NCBI RefSeq assembly: GCF_002156385.1
Contig: NZ_MVJM01000003.1
Coordinates: 731,504-795,503 of the forward strand
DNA length: 64,000 nt
Origin: Halalkalibacter urbisdiaboli
GTDB lineage: Bacteria; Bacillota; Bacilli; Bacillales; Bacillaceae_D
Reading direction: 5' to 3'
The notes under the pieces are model-generated. The model did no database searches, was not told the origin of the DNA, and worked only from the letters and a program-made list of their open reading frames with translations. A program made the translations under genes and the position numbers. Of the stretch, positions 17,724-26,536 are shown piece by piece; the first letter of the stretch is position 1, and every line of letters begins with the position of its first letter.

Positions 17724-18641
17724 TTACTCTTGAACCTCTTTTGTATAAAAGAGGCGGAAAATGATATCTTGGTTATAATTCCCGAATCCTTTTCCAAATA
17801 ATGTTACACCGCCGACGTTTTCTGCATTTTCCTCAACAGCGATCCTAAATGTCCATTGTTTATCTCGGATTCTAACATTATTGATAGTAATGTCAGAGAT
17901 TTTATGACCGTCAACAAATGTTCCTTCTTCGGTAATTCGCAAAAACTTAAGGAGCCCGTATTGATTAATTACTTTTGGCCACCATTCTGGGGTGTATTTA
18001 CCGCGGCTATCACCGAAGTCACCAGGACTTGTCCATTTTCCTAATGGAACATCATTTAGTGTAAATGTAATATCTGACGGCCAGTTCTCATTCGTGAAGG
18101 GGGCTTCTGAAGAAAGCTCCATTGAGATTTCTAGCTCATTTGGATTATGTGTCGATAATAAGAAGTTAGGAACTTTGTACTCGATATATCCATGCTTAAA
18201 CCAAAGGATTTTCGCATTGACACGTTCAGGATCTAAAAAGTAGCGTGCTTCATCAAATTCACCGATGTACTTTTCTGGGGTAGCTAATCCACAGGTTGGA
18301 ACTACATCAAAGTCCGTATAATGTCCAACAGAAAGCTCAGTTTCATGGTACTCTCGCAACGTTGAAGTTAAGGTAGGGAAGAAAATTTCAATTTTTTCAA
18401 CGTTTAAAATACAGAGCTTCTGTACTCCAGCTTTCCCTGGAACCATTTCGGTACGAATAAGATCTGCTTTTTCGAGCTTTTTTATATGCATGGTCATTAT
18501 CGCGCTACTTAGTCCTACTGCATCTGCAAGCTCTTTAATATTCATTGAACGTTTGGATAAACATTGGATAACGGTAAGTCTAACCTTGCTTGCTAATGCT
18601 TCGTATACAGGTAAAGATTGTGTGGAGATATCTAACTGCAT
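17724..18641 (-). CDS. ArsR-type regulator with C-terminal sensor-like domain
   Basis: 305 residues. Residues ~8-85 form an ArsR/winged-helix domain (ALASKVRLTVIQCLSKRSMN, then ELADAVGLSSAIMTMHIKKLEKADLI). The remaining ~210 residues are beta-rich with many Trp/aromatic positions (KWTSPGDFGDSRGKYTPEWW, WTFRIAVEENAENVGGVTLFG), more like a ligand-binding or carbohydrate-related jelly-roll than a metal site; no ArsR metal-binding cysteine pair is evident. Its place beside GH43/GH27 suggests it senses a sugar or oligosaccharide (inference). Divergent from the MarR-type gene. Confidence 0.75.
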   Translation of the reverse strand: MQLDISTQSLPVYEALASKVRLTVIQCLSKRSMNIKELADAVGLSSAIMTMHIKKLEKADLIRTEMVPGKAGVQKLCILNVEKIEIFFPTLTSTLREYHETELSVGHYTDFDVVPTCGLATPEKYIGEFDEARYFLDPERVNAKILWFKHGYIEYKVPNFLLSTHNPNELEISMELSSEAPFTNENWPSDITFTLNDVPLGKWTSPGDFGDSRGKYTPEWWPKVINQYGLLKFLRITEEGTFVDGHKISDITINNVRIRDKQWTFRIAVEENAENVGGVTLFGKGFGNYNQDIIFRLFYTKEVQE

Positions 18642-18657
18642 ATATGCCTCCGATTAG

Positions 18658-18670
18658 TTAGTTTATATAT
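18658..18670. promoter_or_regulatory. TTAGTTTATATAT box near the ArsR-type start
   Basis: Shares its first 11 bases with the left part of the 19-bp palindrome at 18765. It lies 17 bp upstream of the ArsR-type start codon on the opposite strand, so one regulator may contact both boxes. Confidence 0.4.
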
Positions 18671-18764
18671 TAATCATACCTTTTCACTCCTTTTTAGACA
18701 AGGCAAAAAAAGAATGACTGAAAGCGGAATAATAAAAAATAACAATAGACGTCGAAAGGATAAT

Positions 18765-18783
18765 TAGTTTATATTATAAACTA
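18765..18783. promoter_or_regulatory. 19-bp palindrome, probable MarR-type operator
   Basis: TAGTTTATA-T-TATAAACTA is a perfect inverted repeat 38 bp upstream of the MarR-type start codon. It overlaps the likely -10 region, a usual place for MarR autorepression. Confidence 0.6.
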
Positions 18784-18820
18784 TTCAGCCCCTAAACTTT
18801 TAAGAGGAGTTGGTGAAACA

Positions 18821-19276
18821 GTGAATGAAACAACACTTAACTTGCTCATTCAACAATATGAAGACACCTATGTTTTTGCAACACAACGAATTGAGAAGAT
18901 AATTTCAGAGCAAATTATTCCAATGACAATAGAACAATTTGGAATTTTAAGAAAGCTCCACAAGGATGGCTCTTGTCGACCGAAGGATTTAGCAGAGTAT
19001 ACGGGGGTACATAAAAGTGCTATCACGCAAAAATCAGACCGGTTAGTTGCAAAAGGCTACATTAAAAGAAAGCTTGATACTAAAGATCGGCGAAATGTCT
19101 ATCTGTCCATTACGAAGGAAGGGGAAGCTGTTTATCTTGAGTCGGAGAAAGCGATGAAAATGTTTATAAAATCATTGTTACTAAAACTGGACCCTATGGA
19201 AATAGAAACACTTATTCGTGTCCACCAAAAAATAAATACTCACATGGTAAATTGGAAGGATGAGATAAAAAAATGA
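18821..19276 (+). CDS. MarR-family transcriptional regulator
   Basis: 151-residue winged-helix protein. MarR hallmarks: LRKLHKDGSCRPKDLAEYTGVHKSAITQKSDRLVAKG (HTH, residues ~45-85) and wing KLDTKDRRNVYLSITKEG with the conserved D-x-R-R. Start is GTG 18821; AAGAGGAG lies 11 nt upstream. A perfect palindrome sits in its promoter. MarR genes of this kind usually sit before an efflux or membrane gene; here only a doubtful ORF follows, so the target is unclear. Confidence 0.85.
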   Translation: MNETTLNLLIQQYEDTYVFATQRIEKIISEQIIPMTIEQFGILRKLHKDGSCRPKDLAEYTGVHKSAITQKSDRLVAKGYIKRKLDTKDRRNVYLSITKEGEAVYLESEKAMKMFIKSLLLKLDPMEIETLIRVHQKINTHMVNWKDEIKK

Positions 19277-19292
19277 GACAGAAACATCATCG

Positions 19293-19661
19293 TTGTATGA
19301 TTTATTACCTCTTATATGGATAGATTCGTTTTTCGATCCATTATCGCACCTTTTGAACCACTTGTTACAGGCTTTATATATTTTAAGTGTGGAGATTGTT
19401 TCTTTTTTAGTTGATCGGTTTGACTTTCCAGTTTCGAATTTCACTCAAGTGTTAATTGTTGCAATATTATTTGGAATAGGAATTAAGGAAGAGTTAATCA
19501 AACAAGTCGTTGTCATGCTTCCGTTGTTCGTTCCTATAATGGTTCAAGCATTAGTATATAAGCTAACAGTCGTACTGCATTTTTTAGGGGGCTGTCCCAA
19601 AAAGACCTTTTGGGACAGTTCTTTTTTTATAAAATCACAAAAAATGTGGCTCTTTTCATAA
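19293..19661 (+). pseudogene. Possible remnant of a membrane-protein gene
   Basis: A 122-codon reading frame starting at TTG without a convincing ribosome site. The first ~95 residues are hydrophobic with two to three possible membrane segments (LLQALYILSVEIVSFLV; VLIVAILFGIGI; VVMLPLFVPIMVQALV). The frame then runs straight through a terminator-like hairpin (19587) and ends in low-complexity sequence, so the natural 3' end seems lost. It may be debris of the MarR-linked membrane gene. Low confidence that it makes a protein. Confidence 0.3.
19587..19627 (+). terminator. Hairpin of repeat family B
   Basis: GGCTGTCCCAAAAAG / CTTTTGGGACAGTTC followed by seven T. Shares the TGTCCCAAAAG core with hairpins at 35763, 42895, 45543, 48929 and 56627. 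Confidence 0.8.
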
Positions 19662-19747
19662 AAAAGTATGAAAAAATGTGGTGGATTTAAATGGTAAAAA
19701 TGGGTTAAACTTAAATGGTGGATTTACTGATAGAAAGGAGTGAAAAT

Positions 19748-21841
19748 TTGAAAAAAAATCGAAAGAAGAGACACCATTTTGCTTTTCGTTTGAATGTCCT
19801 GTTTTTTGCGATCTTTTTATTATTTTCAGCACTAATTTTACGAATCGGTTTTGTCCAAATTGTTAGAGGAGAAGACTACGCCAGCGATTTAGCGACAACG
19901 ACCAATACAACGGCAAGAATTGATGCACCTAGAGGCCTAATGTATGACAGATATGGTCATATTGTTGTAGACAATAAACTTGAGTTATCTCTTACATACA
20001 CAAATCCATCGGAAGCGACTAGCTCAAAGGCACTACTTGAAATTGCCGAAAAGCTTTCGCCGCTAATTACGATGGATACAGAAAAGGTAACTGAGCGGGA
20101 TAAGCGTGAATATTTACTTTTAACGATGGAACAGGAAGAGCGATATAAGCTATTAAGTATAGAAGAGAGAGAGGAGATCGATGATCGCTCCACTGAGTAC
20201 CGATTGGAGCTTGATGAAATTTCAAATCAACAGTTAACGGGTTTATCAGAGGATCATTTAACAACAATTGCTATCTTTCAGGAAATGTTAAAAGGATATG
20301 CAAATACCCCTCAACGGATTAAGCAACAAATCACAGAGAAGGAAGCACATGTTATAAGTGAGCATTTAGATGAACTACCAGGGGTCGATATTTTAAGAGA
20401 TTCGACTCGTTCTTATACTTACGGAGATTCTTTTCGAAGTTTTTTTGGCTCAATCAACGCCATTCCAAGTGAAAAAATCGACTATTATTTATCACGGAGT
20501 TATGACCGCTCTGACTTAGTTGGAACGAGTTTTATTGAAGAGCAGTACGAGGATGTGTTAAGAGGAAAAAAAGCAGTAGTTGAAAGCATTTCTAAAAAAG
20601 CAGGTGGAAAAACGCTTGAGCAAGAAGTCACTGAAAAAATGGGAGAGCGAGGTAATGACTTAGTATTAACAGTAGATATGGAACTGCAGCAGCGCCTTGA
20701 GAAAATTATAGATGAAGAAATTAGAAAAGCGGGACACTCTTTTATATTAGATCGTTCTGCTTACGCTGTTTTAATAAACCCGAAAACGGGAGATATTTTA
20801 GCAATGGCTGGATTCTTTGACCCTGCTGATCATGAACGTAATAGCTATGCCGATCATATAGGAAATGTAACAAAGGCTTTCGAAATGGGTTCCTCCGTAA
20901 AAGCAGCCTCGGTTTTAACCGGGTTTCATTCAGGGGTTACTGAACCGGGACGGCAGTTTAATGATCGGCCAATTCAATTGCCAGCCACACCGATTAAACA
21001 ATCCTGGAATACGAGAGGGTTTGGTTGGATTGATGACCGGAAGGCTTTAGAGCAATCCTCGAATGTTTATATGTTTGAGATTGGGATGAGAATGGCGGGC
21101 TGTTATTATACAACACCTAATGCTAGATGTGGGTGGACGGGTGAATCAATCGCTAATGCTTACAATGAAGTTCGTAATAGTTTTAGTCAGTTTGGTTTAG
21201 GTTCAGAAGTAGGAATTGACTTACCTTCTTATTCTTCAGGTCTCGCTGGTGAAAATACAAATGGTGGGAAGCTTCTTGATTTAATGATTGGACAATATGA
21301 TACGTACACTACACTTCAATTGGCCCAGTATATTGCTACGATTGCGAATGATGGTTATCGTATGGAGCCACGGCTTGTACGTGAAATAAGGGAGCCAGTC
21401 ACTGGTAGAAATGAACAAGGTGCGGTTATTCATAAATATGAACCGAGAATCTTAAATCGGATTGATATGAGTGATGCTCATATTAAACGTGTACAAGAGG
21501 GATTACGTCGCGTCATGACTCAAGGAACAGCAGCTAAACGATTTGCGAATGCAACCTATCATCCAGCTGGTAAAACTGGTACCGCGCAAGTGAAAGTCGT
21601 TGTTGGTGAAGGGAGTCATCGACGGATTATCGAAGGAAATACACAAACGTTAGTCGGATATGCACCATATGATAATCCTGAAATTGCTTTTGCTGTAGTT
21701 GTTCCTCATGTAAAAAGAGAGAAAAATGGAGGAGCACAGGGGATCGCACAGGAAATATCTAAGTCTGCTCTTGAAGCGTATTTTGAGTTGAAAGAAAAAC
21801 GAAAAGGTCCAATTCCAGTTGAAGAAGCAGCTGAGAGATGA
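19748..21841 (+). CDS. pbpA: Class B penicillin-binding protein (PbpA/PbpH type)
   Basis: 697-residue bitopic transpeptidase for lateral-wall peptidoglycan synthesis. Basic cytoplasmic tail, one membrane segment (LNVLFFAIFLLFSALILRIGF, minus the last residue, ~15-35), PBP-dimer domain to ~300, then transpeptidase with SxxK inside EMGSSVKAASV, SSN in EQSSNVYMF, and KTG in HPAGKTGTAQV. It resembles B. subtilis PbpA/PbpH (ISEHLDELPGVD and GQYDTYTTLQLAQYI are shared in kind) and has no PASTA domains, so it is not PbpB or SpoVD. TTG 19748 chosen: GAAAGGAG ends 7 nt upstream. Confidence 0.88.
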   Translation: MKKNRKKRHHFAFRLNVLFFAIFLLFSALILRIGFVQIVRGEDYASDLATTTNTTARIDAPRGLMYDRYGHIVVDNKLELSLTYTNPSEATSSKALLEIAEKLSPLITMDTEKVTERDKREYLLLTMEQEERYKLLSIEEREEIDDRSTEYRLELDEISNQQLTGLSEDHLTTIAIFQEMLKGYANTPQRIKQQITEKEAHVISEHLDELPGVDILRDSTRSYTYGDSFRSFFGSINAIPSEKIDYYLSRSYDRSDLVGTSFIEEQYEDVLRGKKAVVESISKKAGGKTLEQEVTEKMGERGNDLVLTVDMELQQRLEKIIDEEIRKAGHSFILDRSAYAVLINPKTGDILAMAGFFDPADHERNSYADHIGNVTKAFEMGSSVKAASVLTGFHSGVTEPGRQFNDRPIQLPATPIKQSWNTRGFGWIDDRKALEQSSNVYMFEIGMRMAGCYYTTPNARCGWTGESIANAYNEVRNSFSQFGLGSEVGIDLPSYSSGLAGENTNGGKLLDLMIGQYDTYTTLQLAQYIATIANDGYRMEPRLVREIREPVTGRNEQGAVIHKYEPRILNRIDMSDAHIKRVQEGLRRVMTQGTAAKRFANATYHPAGKTGTAQVKVVVGEGSHRRIIEGNTQTLVGYAPYDNPEIAFAVVVPHVKREKNGGAQGIAQEISKSALEAYFELKEKRKGPIPVEEAAER

Positions 21842-21850
21842 GTAAGGTCA

Positions 21851-21887
21851 AACAGGGTAGTCCTTTAAATAATAGGACTACCCTGTA
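21851..21887. terminator. Bidirectional terminator pbpA / bshB2
   Basis: ACAGGGTAGTCCT / AGGACTACCCTGT perfect 13-bp stem between convergent genes. Confidence 0.82.
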
Positions 21888-21892
21888 CTGAT

Positions 21893-22564
21893 TTAACCTT
21901 CAAACGGATATGTCCAAAATCGCTCTTCTTGTAGCCAACGAAGAGCTTCTTTATCTCCCGCAGCCCACTTTGGTTCCATGTCTTTCAACATCCATGCTGT
22001 TTGCGAATGATGAGCTCTCATCGAGTTGATTTTTTGTTCAGTAAACCGACTCACATCGACAATAACATCTGCTGCCCCAATCTTGGTTTCGTGATTATTT
22101 GAAAATGCGATGCAATGAAGCTTAGGACGCCTTGCAGTGGGAAGGCGCTTTAATGCTCTAACGACAGCCCTTCCTGTTGCGTCATGATCGGGGTGAACGG
22201 AATATCCAGGATAAAAAGAGATGACTAGGGAAGGAGAGAGTTCATTTACGGCATCTTCAACGAGTTTTGTTAACGTTTCATCGTCCTCAAATTCGATTGT
22301 CTTATCTCGAAAACCCATCATTCTTAAATCATTTATCCCTAGAGCCTCTGCTGATCTCTGTAATTCTTGTTTTCGTATTAGTGGTAAAGATTCTCTTGTG
22401 GCAAAAGGGGGATTCCCTAAATTCCGACCCATCTCTCCAAGAGTTAGGCAAATATACGTAACAGGGGTCCCTGCATGAACGTGTTTAGCAATTGTTCCTG
22501 ATACGCCAAACGCTTCATCATCAGGGTGGGGGAAAACCACGAGTACATGTCGTTCTTGTTTCAT
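21893..22564 (-). CDS. bshB2: Bacillithiol biosynthesis deacetylase BshB2
   Basis: 223-residue zinc-dependent LmbE/PIG-L-family N-deacetylase; removes acetate from GlcNAc-malate and probably also acts on bacillithiol conjugates. Metal/catalytic motif FPHPDDEAFG is at residues 10-19, and the HPDHDATGRAV motif near 122 supplies the third histidine. Length and ending RFWTYPFEG match the B. subtilis YojG type rather than BshB1. It follows yojF by 15 bp, the same pair as in B. subtilis, and its presence implies a bacillithiol-producing organism. Confidence 0.92.
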   Translation of the reverse strand: MKQERHVLVVFPHPDDEAFGVSGTIAKHVHAGTPVTYICLTLGEMGRNLGNPPFATRESLPLIRKQELQRSAEALGINDLRMMGFRDKTIEFEDDETLTKLVEDAVNELSPSLVISFYPGYSVHPDHDATGRAVVRALKRLPTARRPKLHCIAFSNNHETKIGAADVIVDVSRFTEQKINSMRAHHSQTAWMLKDMEPKWAAGDKEALRWLQEERFWTYPFEG

Positions 22565-22579
22565 TTTCGTCTCCTTTCA

Positions 22580-22924
22580 TTATTCAAAAGGTATTCGACT
22601 TATTTCAAGACAAACAGCAAGCTTCCCTTCATAATTATGTCCAGCTAATAATAGACGATCTTGCTGATCTTCATAATGAGTAAGCCCATCAGCATATACC
22701 CAACCAAGGTCTAATTTTAGACCAACTCGATATGGACCATCGCCTGTAATTTTACCATGCTCATATGAAATTTTTGCATTGCGGATATAAGCACTTGCTG
22801 AAAAAAAAGATTGGTCGTGATGAGAAGCATAAGCACCGTTTGTCGTTTCAAGGTGTATGTATACATCCTGTTTTGAAAATTGGTCAATTAATAATTGAAC
22901 AGATGTTTGGTGTATTGATTTCAT
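22580..22924 (-). CDS. yojF: YojF family protein (DUF1806)
   Basis: 114-residue cytoplasmic beta-rich protein of the YojF/DUF1806 family (VYIHLETTNGAYASHHDQSFFSA-type core, and YRVGLKLDLGWVYADGLTHY). Function unknown; always reported next to bshB2/yojG, and here it starts the yojF-bshB2 operon with a consensus ribosome site (GGAGGG). The context points to a helper role in thiol metabolism (inference). Confidence 0.85.
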   Translation of the reverse strand: MKSIHQTSVQLLIDQFSKQDVYIHLETTNGAYASHHDQSFFSASAYIRNAKISYEHGKITGDGPYRVGLKLDLGWVYADGLTHYEDQQDRLLLAGHNYEGKLAVCLEISRIPFE

Positions 22925-23032
22925 CTCCTACCCTCCTGTTCGCTCCTTATGATATTCTTACATTATAAAGGAAACGATAACATTTCGATAATAATTTGAC
23001 CGGCTATATCGAGTTTATAGGAGGAGAAGCGG

Positions 23033-23833
23033 ATGTCAACTGAGCGTGAGAACGAATTAAATGATCGTGAAGACTTTGAAGAGCCTTCTTTAGAAGATTT
23101 TTTAGATGAGGAAGAGGATGAACACACGAAAGAAATGGAGCAGTATAGAATAAAGCGCCGTCAAAAGATGTTCAGACTGATTGCATTCTCAATTTGTTTG
23201 TTTTTAGTTATAAATGGTTTAAGTATTTGGTTTAAACTATATAATTTCGATTCGATTGGTTTAAACCGCGAGTCAAAGGAGCTATCAAAGGAAGAATATA
23301 TCCAAAAGTATAAGGAAGCCGTTGTTATGATACAGAGAGATAACTCACGAGGTACGGGATTCGCTGTTTCTGCCAATGGGTTAATTGTCACCAATCACCA
23401 TGTTGTTGAAGGAACAGGACCATTGATTATTTCTTTTCCTTCAGGTGAAAAATTTATTGGCGATGTGATTGAAAGCGATCAAGAAATCGACATTGCTCTT
23501 GTTGATGTTGATGGAAATGATTTACCTTATTTAACGTTAAGTACAAAAGAAACCAACTTAAATGAAAAAATTTATGTAATCGGTAATCCCCTGTTACAGA
23601 GTCAAATTGTGAATGAAGGGACCATTTTAGAAAAAGCCGATACATATGATGTAGTAAAAATATCTGCACCTATTTTTCGAGGTCATAGTGGTAGTCCAGT
23701 TATCTCAGAGGAGGGAGAGGTTGTTGCTGTTGTATATGCTAAAACTATTCCAACAATCTTTAACGAGGATGACAGTGCGGGTTTAGCGGTTCCGATCGAG
23801 CTTGTTCATAAAAAAATTAATGAACTCGAATAA
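23033..23833 (+). CDS. Membrane-anchored trypsin-like serine protease
   Basis: 266 residues. An acidic N-terminal cytoplasmic part (residues 1-40) is followed by one membrane helix (MFRLIAFSICLFLVINGLSI, ~45-66), then an extracytoplasmic chymotrypsin-fold protease. Catalytic triad visible: His in VTNHHVVEG (~124), Asp in EIDIALVDVD (~150), Ser in FRGHSGSPV (~218). It is an HtrA/DegP-like protease but lacks the PDZ domain, so it is shorter than HtrA. Role in envelope quality control is inferred. Single gene closed by a family A hairpin. Confidence 0.85.
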   Translation: MSTERENELNDREDFEEPSLEDFLDEEEDEHTKEMEQYRIKRRQKMFRLIAFSICLFLVINGLSIWFKLYNFDSIGLNRESKELSKEEYIQKYKEAVVMIQRDNSRGTGFAVSANGLIVTNHHVVEGTGPLIISFPSGEKFIGDVIESDQEIDIALVDVDGNDLPYLTLSTKETNLNEKIYVIGNPLLQSQIVNEGTILEKADTYDVVKISAPIFRGHSGSPVISEEGEVVAVVYAKTIPTIFNEDDSAGLAVPIELVHKKINELE

Positions 23834-23859
23834 ATGAGGAAGAGGAATAGTGTTTTAAA

Positions 23860-23894
23860 GGCCACTGAAAAAGGGTTGTACTTTTTCAGTGGCC
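23860..23894 (+). terminator. Hairpin of repeat family A
   Basis: GGCCACTGAAAAAG / CTTTTTCAGTGGCC perfect 14-bp stem. It has the same CACTGAAAAAG core as 4421, 42989 and 47533. Confidence 0.85.
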
Positions 23895-23977
23895 TTACAT
23901 GTACTTGTTTTTTTGCACATAACTTTCAAGAAATTGGTTAGTTTACTAATAAGAATCTAATCTATAAGGAGGACAAT

Positions 23978-24226
23978 TTGGTTACTTTCGTTTATATTCT
24001 CATTTTTATTTCGCTTTCAATTTTTATGAGCGTGTTAGATTCAGTTGTTTATAAACAGTCCTTCATCCAAAGTGTAATACAGCTTATGTCTTTTGAAGTT
24101 GGTACGAGGCGTACAATCGTAGTGATGAGCGGTTTGCTTGGACTCATTTGCAGTATAACAACCGACTATCATTTACATAAAAATAAAGCTAAACAAAAAG
24201 AAAATCAGAGTGAGGGTCATCAATGA
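23978..24226 (+). CDS. Small membrane protein of the germination operon
   Basis: 82 residues, two predicted membrane helices (VYILIFISLSIFMSVLD and a TIVVMSGLLGLICSITT helix) and a hydrophilic basic tail. TTG start 23978 is fixed by AAGGAGG five nucleotides upstream. Its stop overlaps the next start as ATGA, so it is the first gene of the ger operon. It could be an accessory D-like subunit such as those in some GerA-type operons; sequence alone does not prove this. Confidence 0.65.
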   Translation: MVTFVYILIFISLSIFMSVLDSVVYKQSFIQSVIQLMSFEVGTRRTIVVMSGLLGLICSITTDYHLHKNKAKQKENQSEGHQ

Positions 24227-25344
24227 ATGAATACCAGAAGGAAACCATTTCGCTCGGACAGCTTTTTATTTTGATAGTTGTTTTTTTATTAGGGACAACC
24301 ATCATTCTAGCGAGAGGAGCGGAGGCGAAACAGGATTATTGGATGGCAGAGCTCCTTGGAATTTTCCTCGGTTTATGTTTTTTAGCTCTTTATTTGTATT
24401 TATTACATGCATCGAAGGGAAAAAATTTATATGAAATTTTAGAAGGGAATTTCGGGAAAAAAGTAGGGAAAGTATTTATCTTTACTTATACTGTGTATTT
24501 TCTATACCAAGCATCGCGAATTACTAGAGATGGTACTGAATTATTAAAAATAACGATTTTACCTGAAACCCCAATTGAAGTAACAGCCATTGCCATAATG
24601 TTTGTAATTGGGTATACCCTTTATCTTGGCATTGAAGTACTTGCACGCCTTGTTGAAATATTAGCCCCTTATTTTTTAATTTTCTTTCTCCTAATCGGGG
24701 CTTTTCTAGTTTTTAGTGAAGCGATTGATTTAACAAATTTTCAACCGATGCTTGCAGAAGGCTTTAATCCGATATTAACGAGTTTGCCGACAATGCTCAC
24801 TTTTCCGTATGGAGAATTAGTTGTCTTTACGATTCTATTTTCAATGACTTCGCGTGTTCGTTCTGTTTCAAAGGTTGGAATTGTAGGATATCTAGTGAGT
24901 GGAATTCTGCTTGTCTATGCAGATTTTATCATAATTGGTACGCTTGGAGCTGAAATGAGTTCTCGCACCCTTTACCCATTGCTAGCAGCATCTAGAGAGG
25001 TGAATCTCTTACAATTTTTTGAGAGAGCCGACATATTAGTTGTTTTTATTTTGATGACAGGAGTTTTTTTAAAGGTAGCGATTTATTTTTTTATTGCAAT
25101 AAAAGGGGTAGAGCATTTATTTGGCATTCCATATCGCCAAGTTTGTTTTCCGTTGGCGTTTCTAGTTCCTTTAGTATCATCATTAGTTGCGAAACACCTT
25201 GTTGAACACAATGTTGAAGGGTTAGAAGTGCTCCCGTATTTCGTCCACATCCCTTTTCAGCTAGTCATTCCTCTTTTAGTATTACTTGTCCTAATTGTGA
25301 AAAAGAAACAAATGAATAAAAAAGTGTTGGAATCAGGAATATGA
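24223..25344 (+). CDS. Spore germination receptor B subunit (GerAB family), copy 1
   Basis: 373-residue inner-membrane protein with about ten membrane helices, of the endospore germination permease family (APC/ArcD-like), which binds germinant in the spore inner membrane. Typical landmarks: N-terminal TISLGQLFILIVVFLLGTT, LYEILEGNFGKKVGKVF, TFPYGELVVF and a helix-10 region LPYFVHIPFQLVIPLL. Coupled to the upstream small gene by ATGA. Paralogous to the next gene over the whole length. Confidence 0.9.
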   Translation: MNEYQKETISLGQLFILIVVFLLGTTIILARGAEAKQDYWMAELLGIFLGLCFLALYLYLLHASKGKNLYEILEGNFGKKVGKVFIFTYTVYFLYQASRITRDGTELLKITILPETPIEVTAIAIMFVIGYTLYLGIEVLARLVEILAPYFLIFFLLIGAFLVFSEAIDLTNFQPMLAEGFNPILTSLPTMLTFPYGELVVFTILFSMTSRVRSVSKVGIVGYLVSGILLVYADFIIIGTLGAEMSSRTLYPLLAASREVNLLQFFERADILVVFILMTGVFLKVAIYFFIAIKGVEHLFGIPYRQVCFPLAFLVPLVSSLVAKHLVEHNVEGLEVLPYFVHIPFQLVIPLLVLLVLIVKKKQMNKKVLESGI

Positions 25345-25402
25345 TAGTTACCCTTTTCATATTAGGGTGTCAGAAAATACGATTTCAGGAGAGAGTTCCA
25401 AG

Positions 25403-26536
25403 ATGAATACAGCTAGAAACGAAACCCTTTCACTTTGGCAATTTTTTCTTCTCGTTATCGTCTTTACGATAGGGACAACCGTCGTTGTCGGTAGAGGAGA
25501 TGATGCAAAGCAGGACATATGGATAGCGGAAATAATTGCTGTTTTCTTCGGTGTGGGCCTTGTTTATTTCTATTATTTTGTCTTAAAGCGCGGGGGAGGC
25601 AAAAACTTATACGGACTATTAGTACAGGTGTTTGGAACAAAGCTTGGCTATGTTATCGTATTCGGCTATGCTAATTATTTTATTTATATATCAACGAGAA
25701 ACATACGTGATTTTGGCGAATTAATAAAGGTAACATTAATGCCAGTCACCCCGTTAGAAATTATTTCGCTAAGCATGATGGGCGTAGTTTTCTATGTTTT
25801 GTTCAATGGGCTTGAAGTTCTTGGGAAAATAAATGAGGTATTAGGTCCTTTTTTGATGACGTTTCTAGTTTTGGTTGGTGTGATGATTTTCATTACAGGT
25901 GAGATTGATGTGACGAATATTCAGCCGGTTTTGGCCGAAGGAATCAAACCGATAGTTAAAGCGTTTTTTCCAACGATGTTAACCTTTCCTTATGGGGAGA
26001 CTGTTGTTTTTATGGTTATGATGACATCGGTTTCAAGATTTACAGCAGCAGGAAAAACAAGTGCCGCGGCGATCGTAGTAAGTGGTTTACTTATTGTATA
26101 CTCTAATGTCGTGCAAATCACGACATTAGGAGAGGATGTTAGGAATCGTTCGATTTTTCCTTTAATGGTTGCTGCAAGGGAAATTGCTCTTTTAGAGTTT
26201 TTTGAACGTGTCGATATTCTCGTCGTATTTATTTTAATGATTGGAATTTTAATTAAAGTTAGCGTATTTTTTTATGCAGGTGTAAAGGGATTAGAATTTC
26301 TATTTCATATACCTTACCGTTACTTAATGCTCCCTATTACATTGCTTATCCCTTTATTTTCCTCCTTTATTGCTGATCATATCGTGTCCCATTTTGAGGA
26401 AGGTTTATTAGTTGTTCCTTATTTTCTTCATCTTCCGTTTCAAATTGGGATACCACTTTTTTTACTAATCGTGTTGCTTATCAAACAAAAAATGAAAATA
26501 AAAGGGAAAAGAGGTGAGAAGCATGAGAATCTATAA
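25403..26536 (+). CDS. Spore germination receptor B subunit (GerAB family), copy 2
   Basis: 377-residue paralogue of the gene before it, colinear throughout (SLWQFFLLVIVFTIGTT; KNLYGLLVQVFGTKLGYV; TFPYGETVVF; VVPYFLHLPFQIGIPLF). Start ATG 25403 is preferred over GTG 25367: AGGAGA lies 10 nt upstream, and it aligns with the start of copy 1. Tandem B subunits in one operon allow two receptor variants with different germinant ranges (inference from known GerA-type operons with several B genes). Confidence 0.9.
   Translation: MNTARNETLSLWQFFLLVIVFTIGTTVVVGRGDDAKQDIWIAEIIAVFFGVGLVYFYYFVLKRGGGKNLYGLLVQVFGTKLGYVIVFGYANYFIYISTRNIRDFGELIKVTLMPVTPLEIISLSMMGVVFYVLFNGLEVLGKINEVLGPFLMTFLVLVGVMIFITGEIDVTNIQPVLAEGIKPIVKAFFPTMLTFPYGETVVFMVMMTSVSRFTAAGKTSAAAIVVSGLLIVYSNVVQITTLGEDVRNRSIFPLMVAAREIALLEFFERVDILVVFILMIGILIKVSVFFYAGVKGLEFLFHIPYRYLMLPITLLIPLFSSFIADHIVSHFEEGLLVVPYFLHLPFQIGIPLFLLIVLLIKQKMKIKGKRGEKHENL

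Noticed and set aside
23033-23833. Full HtrA assignment
   Set aside because: The protein ends right after the protease domain and has no PDZ domain, so I call it only a trypsin-like membrane protease.
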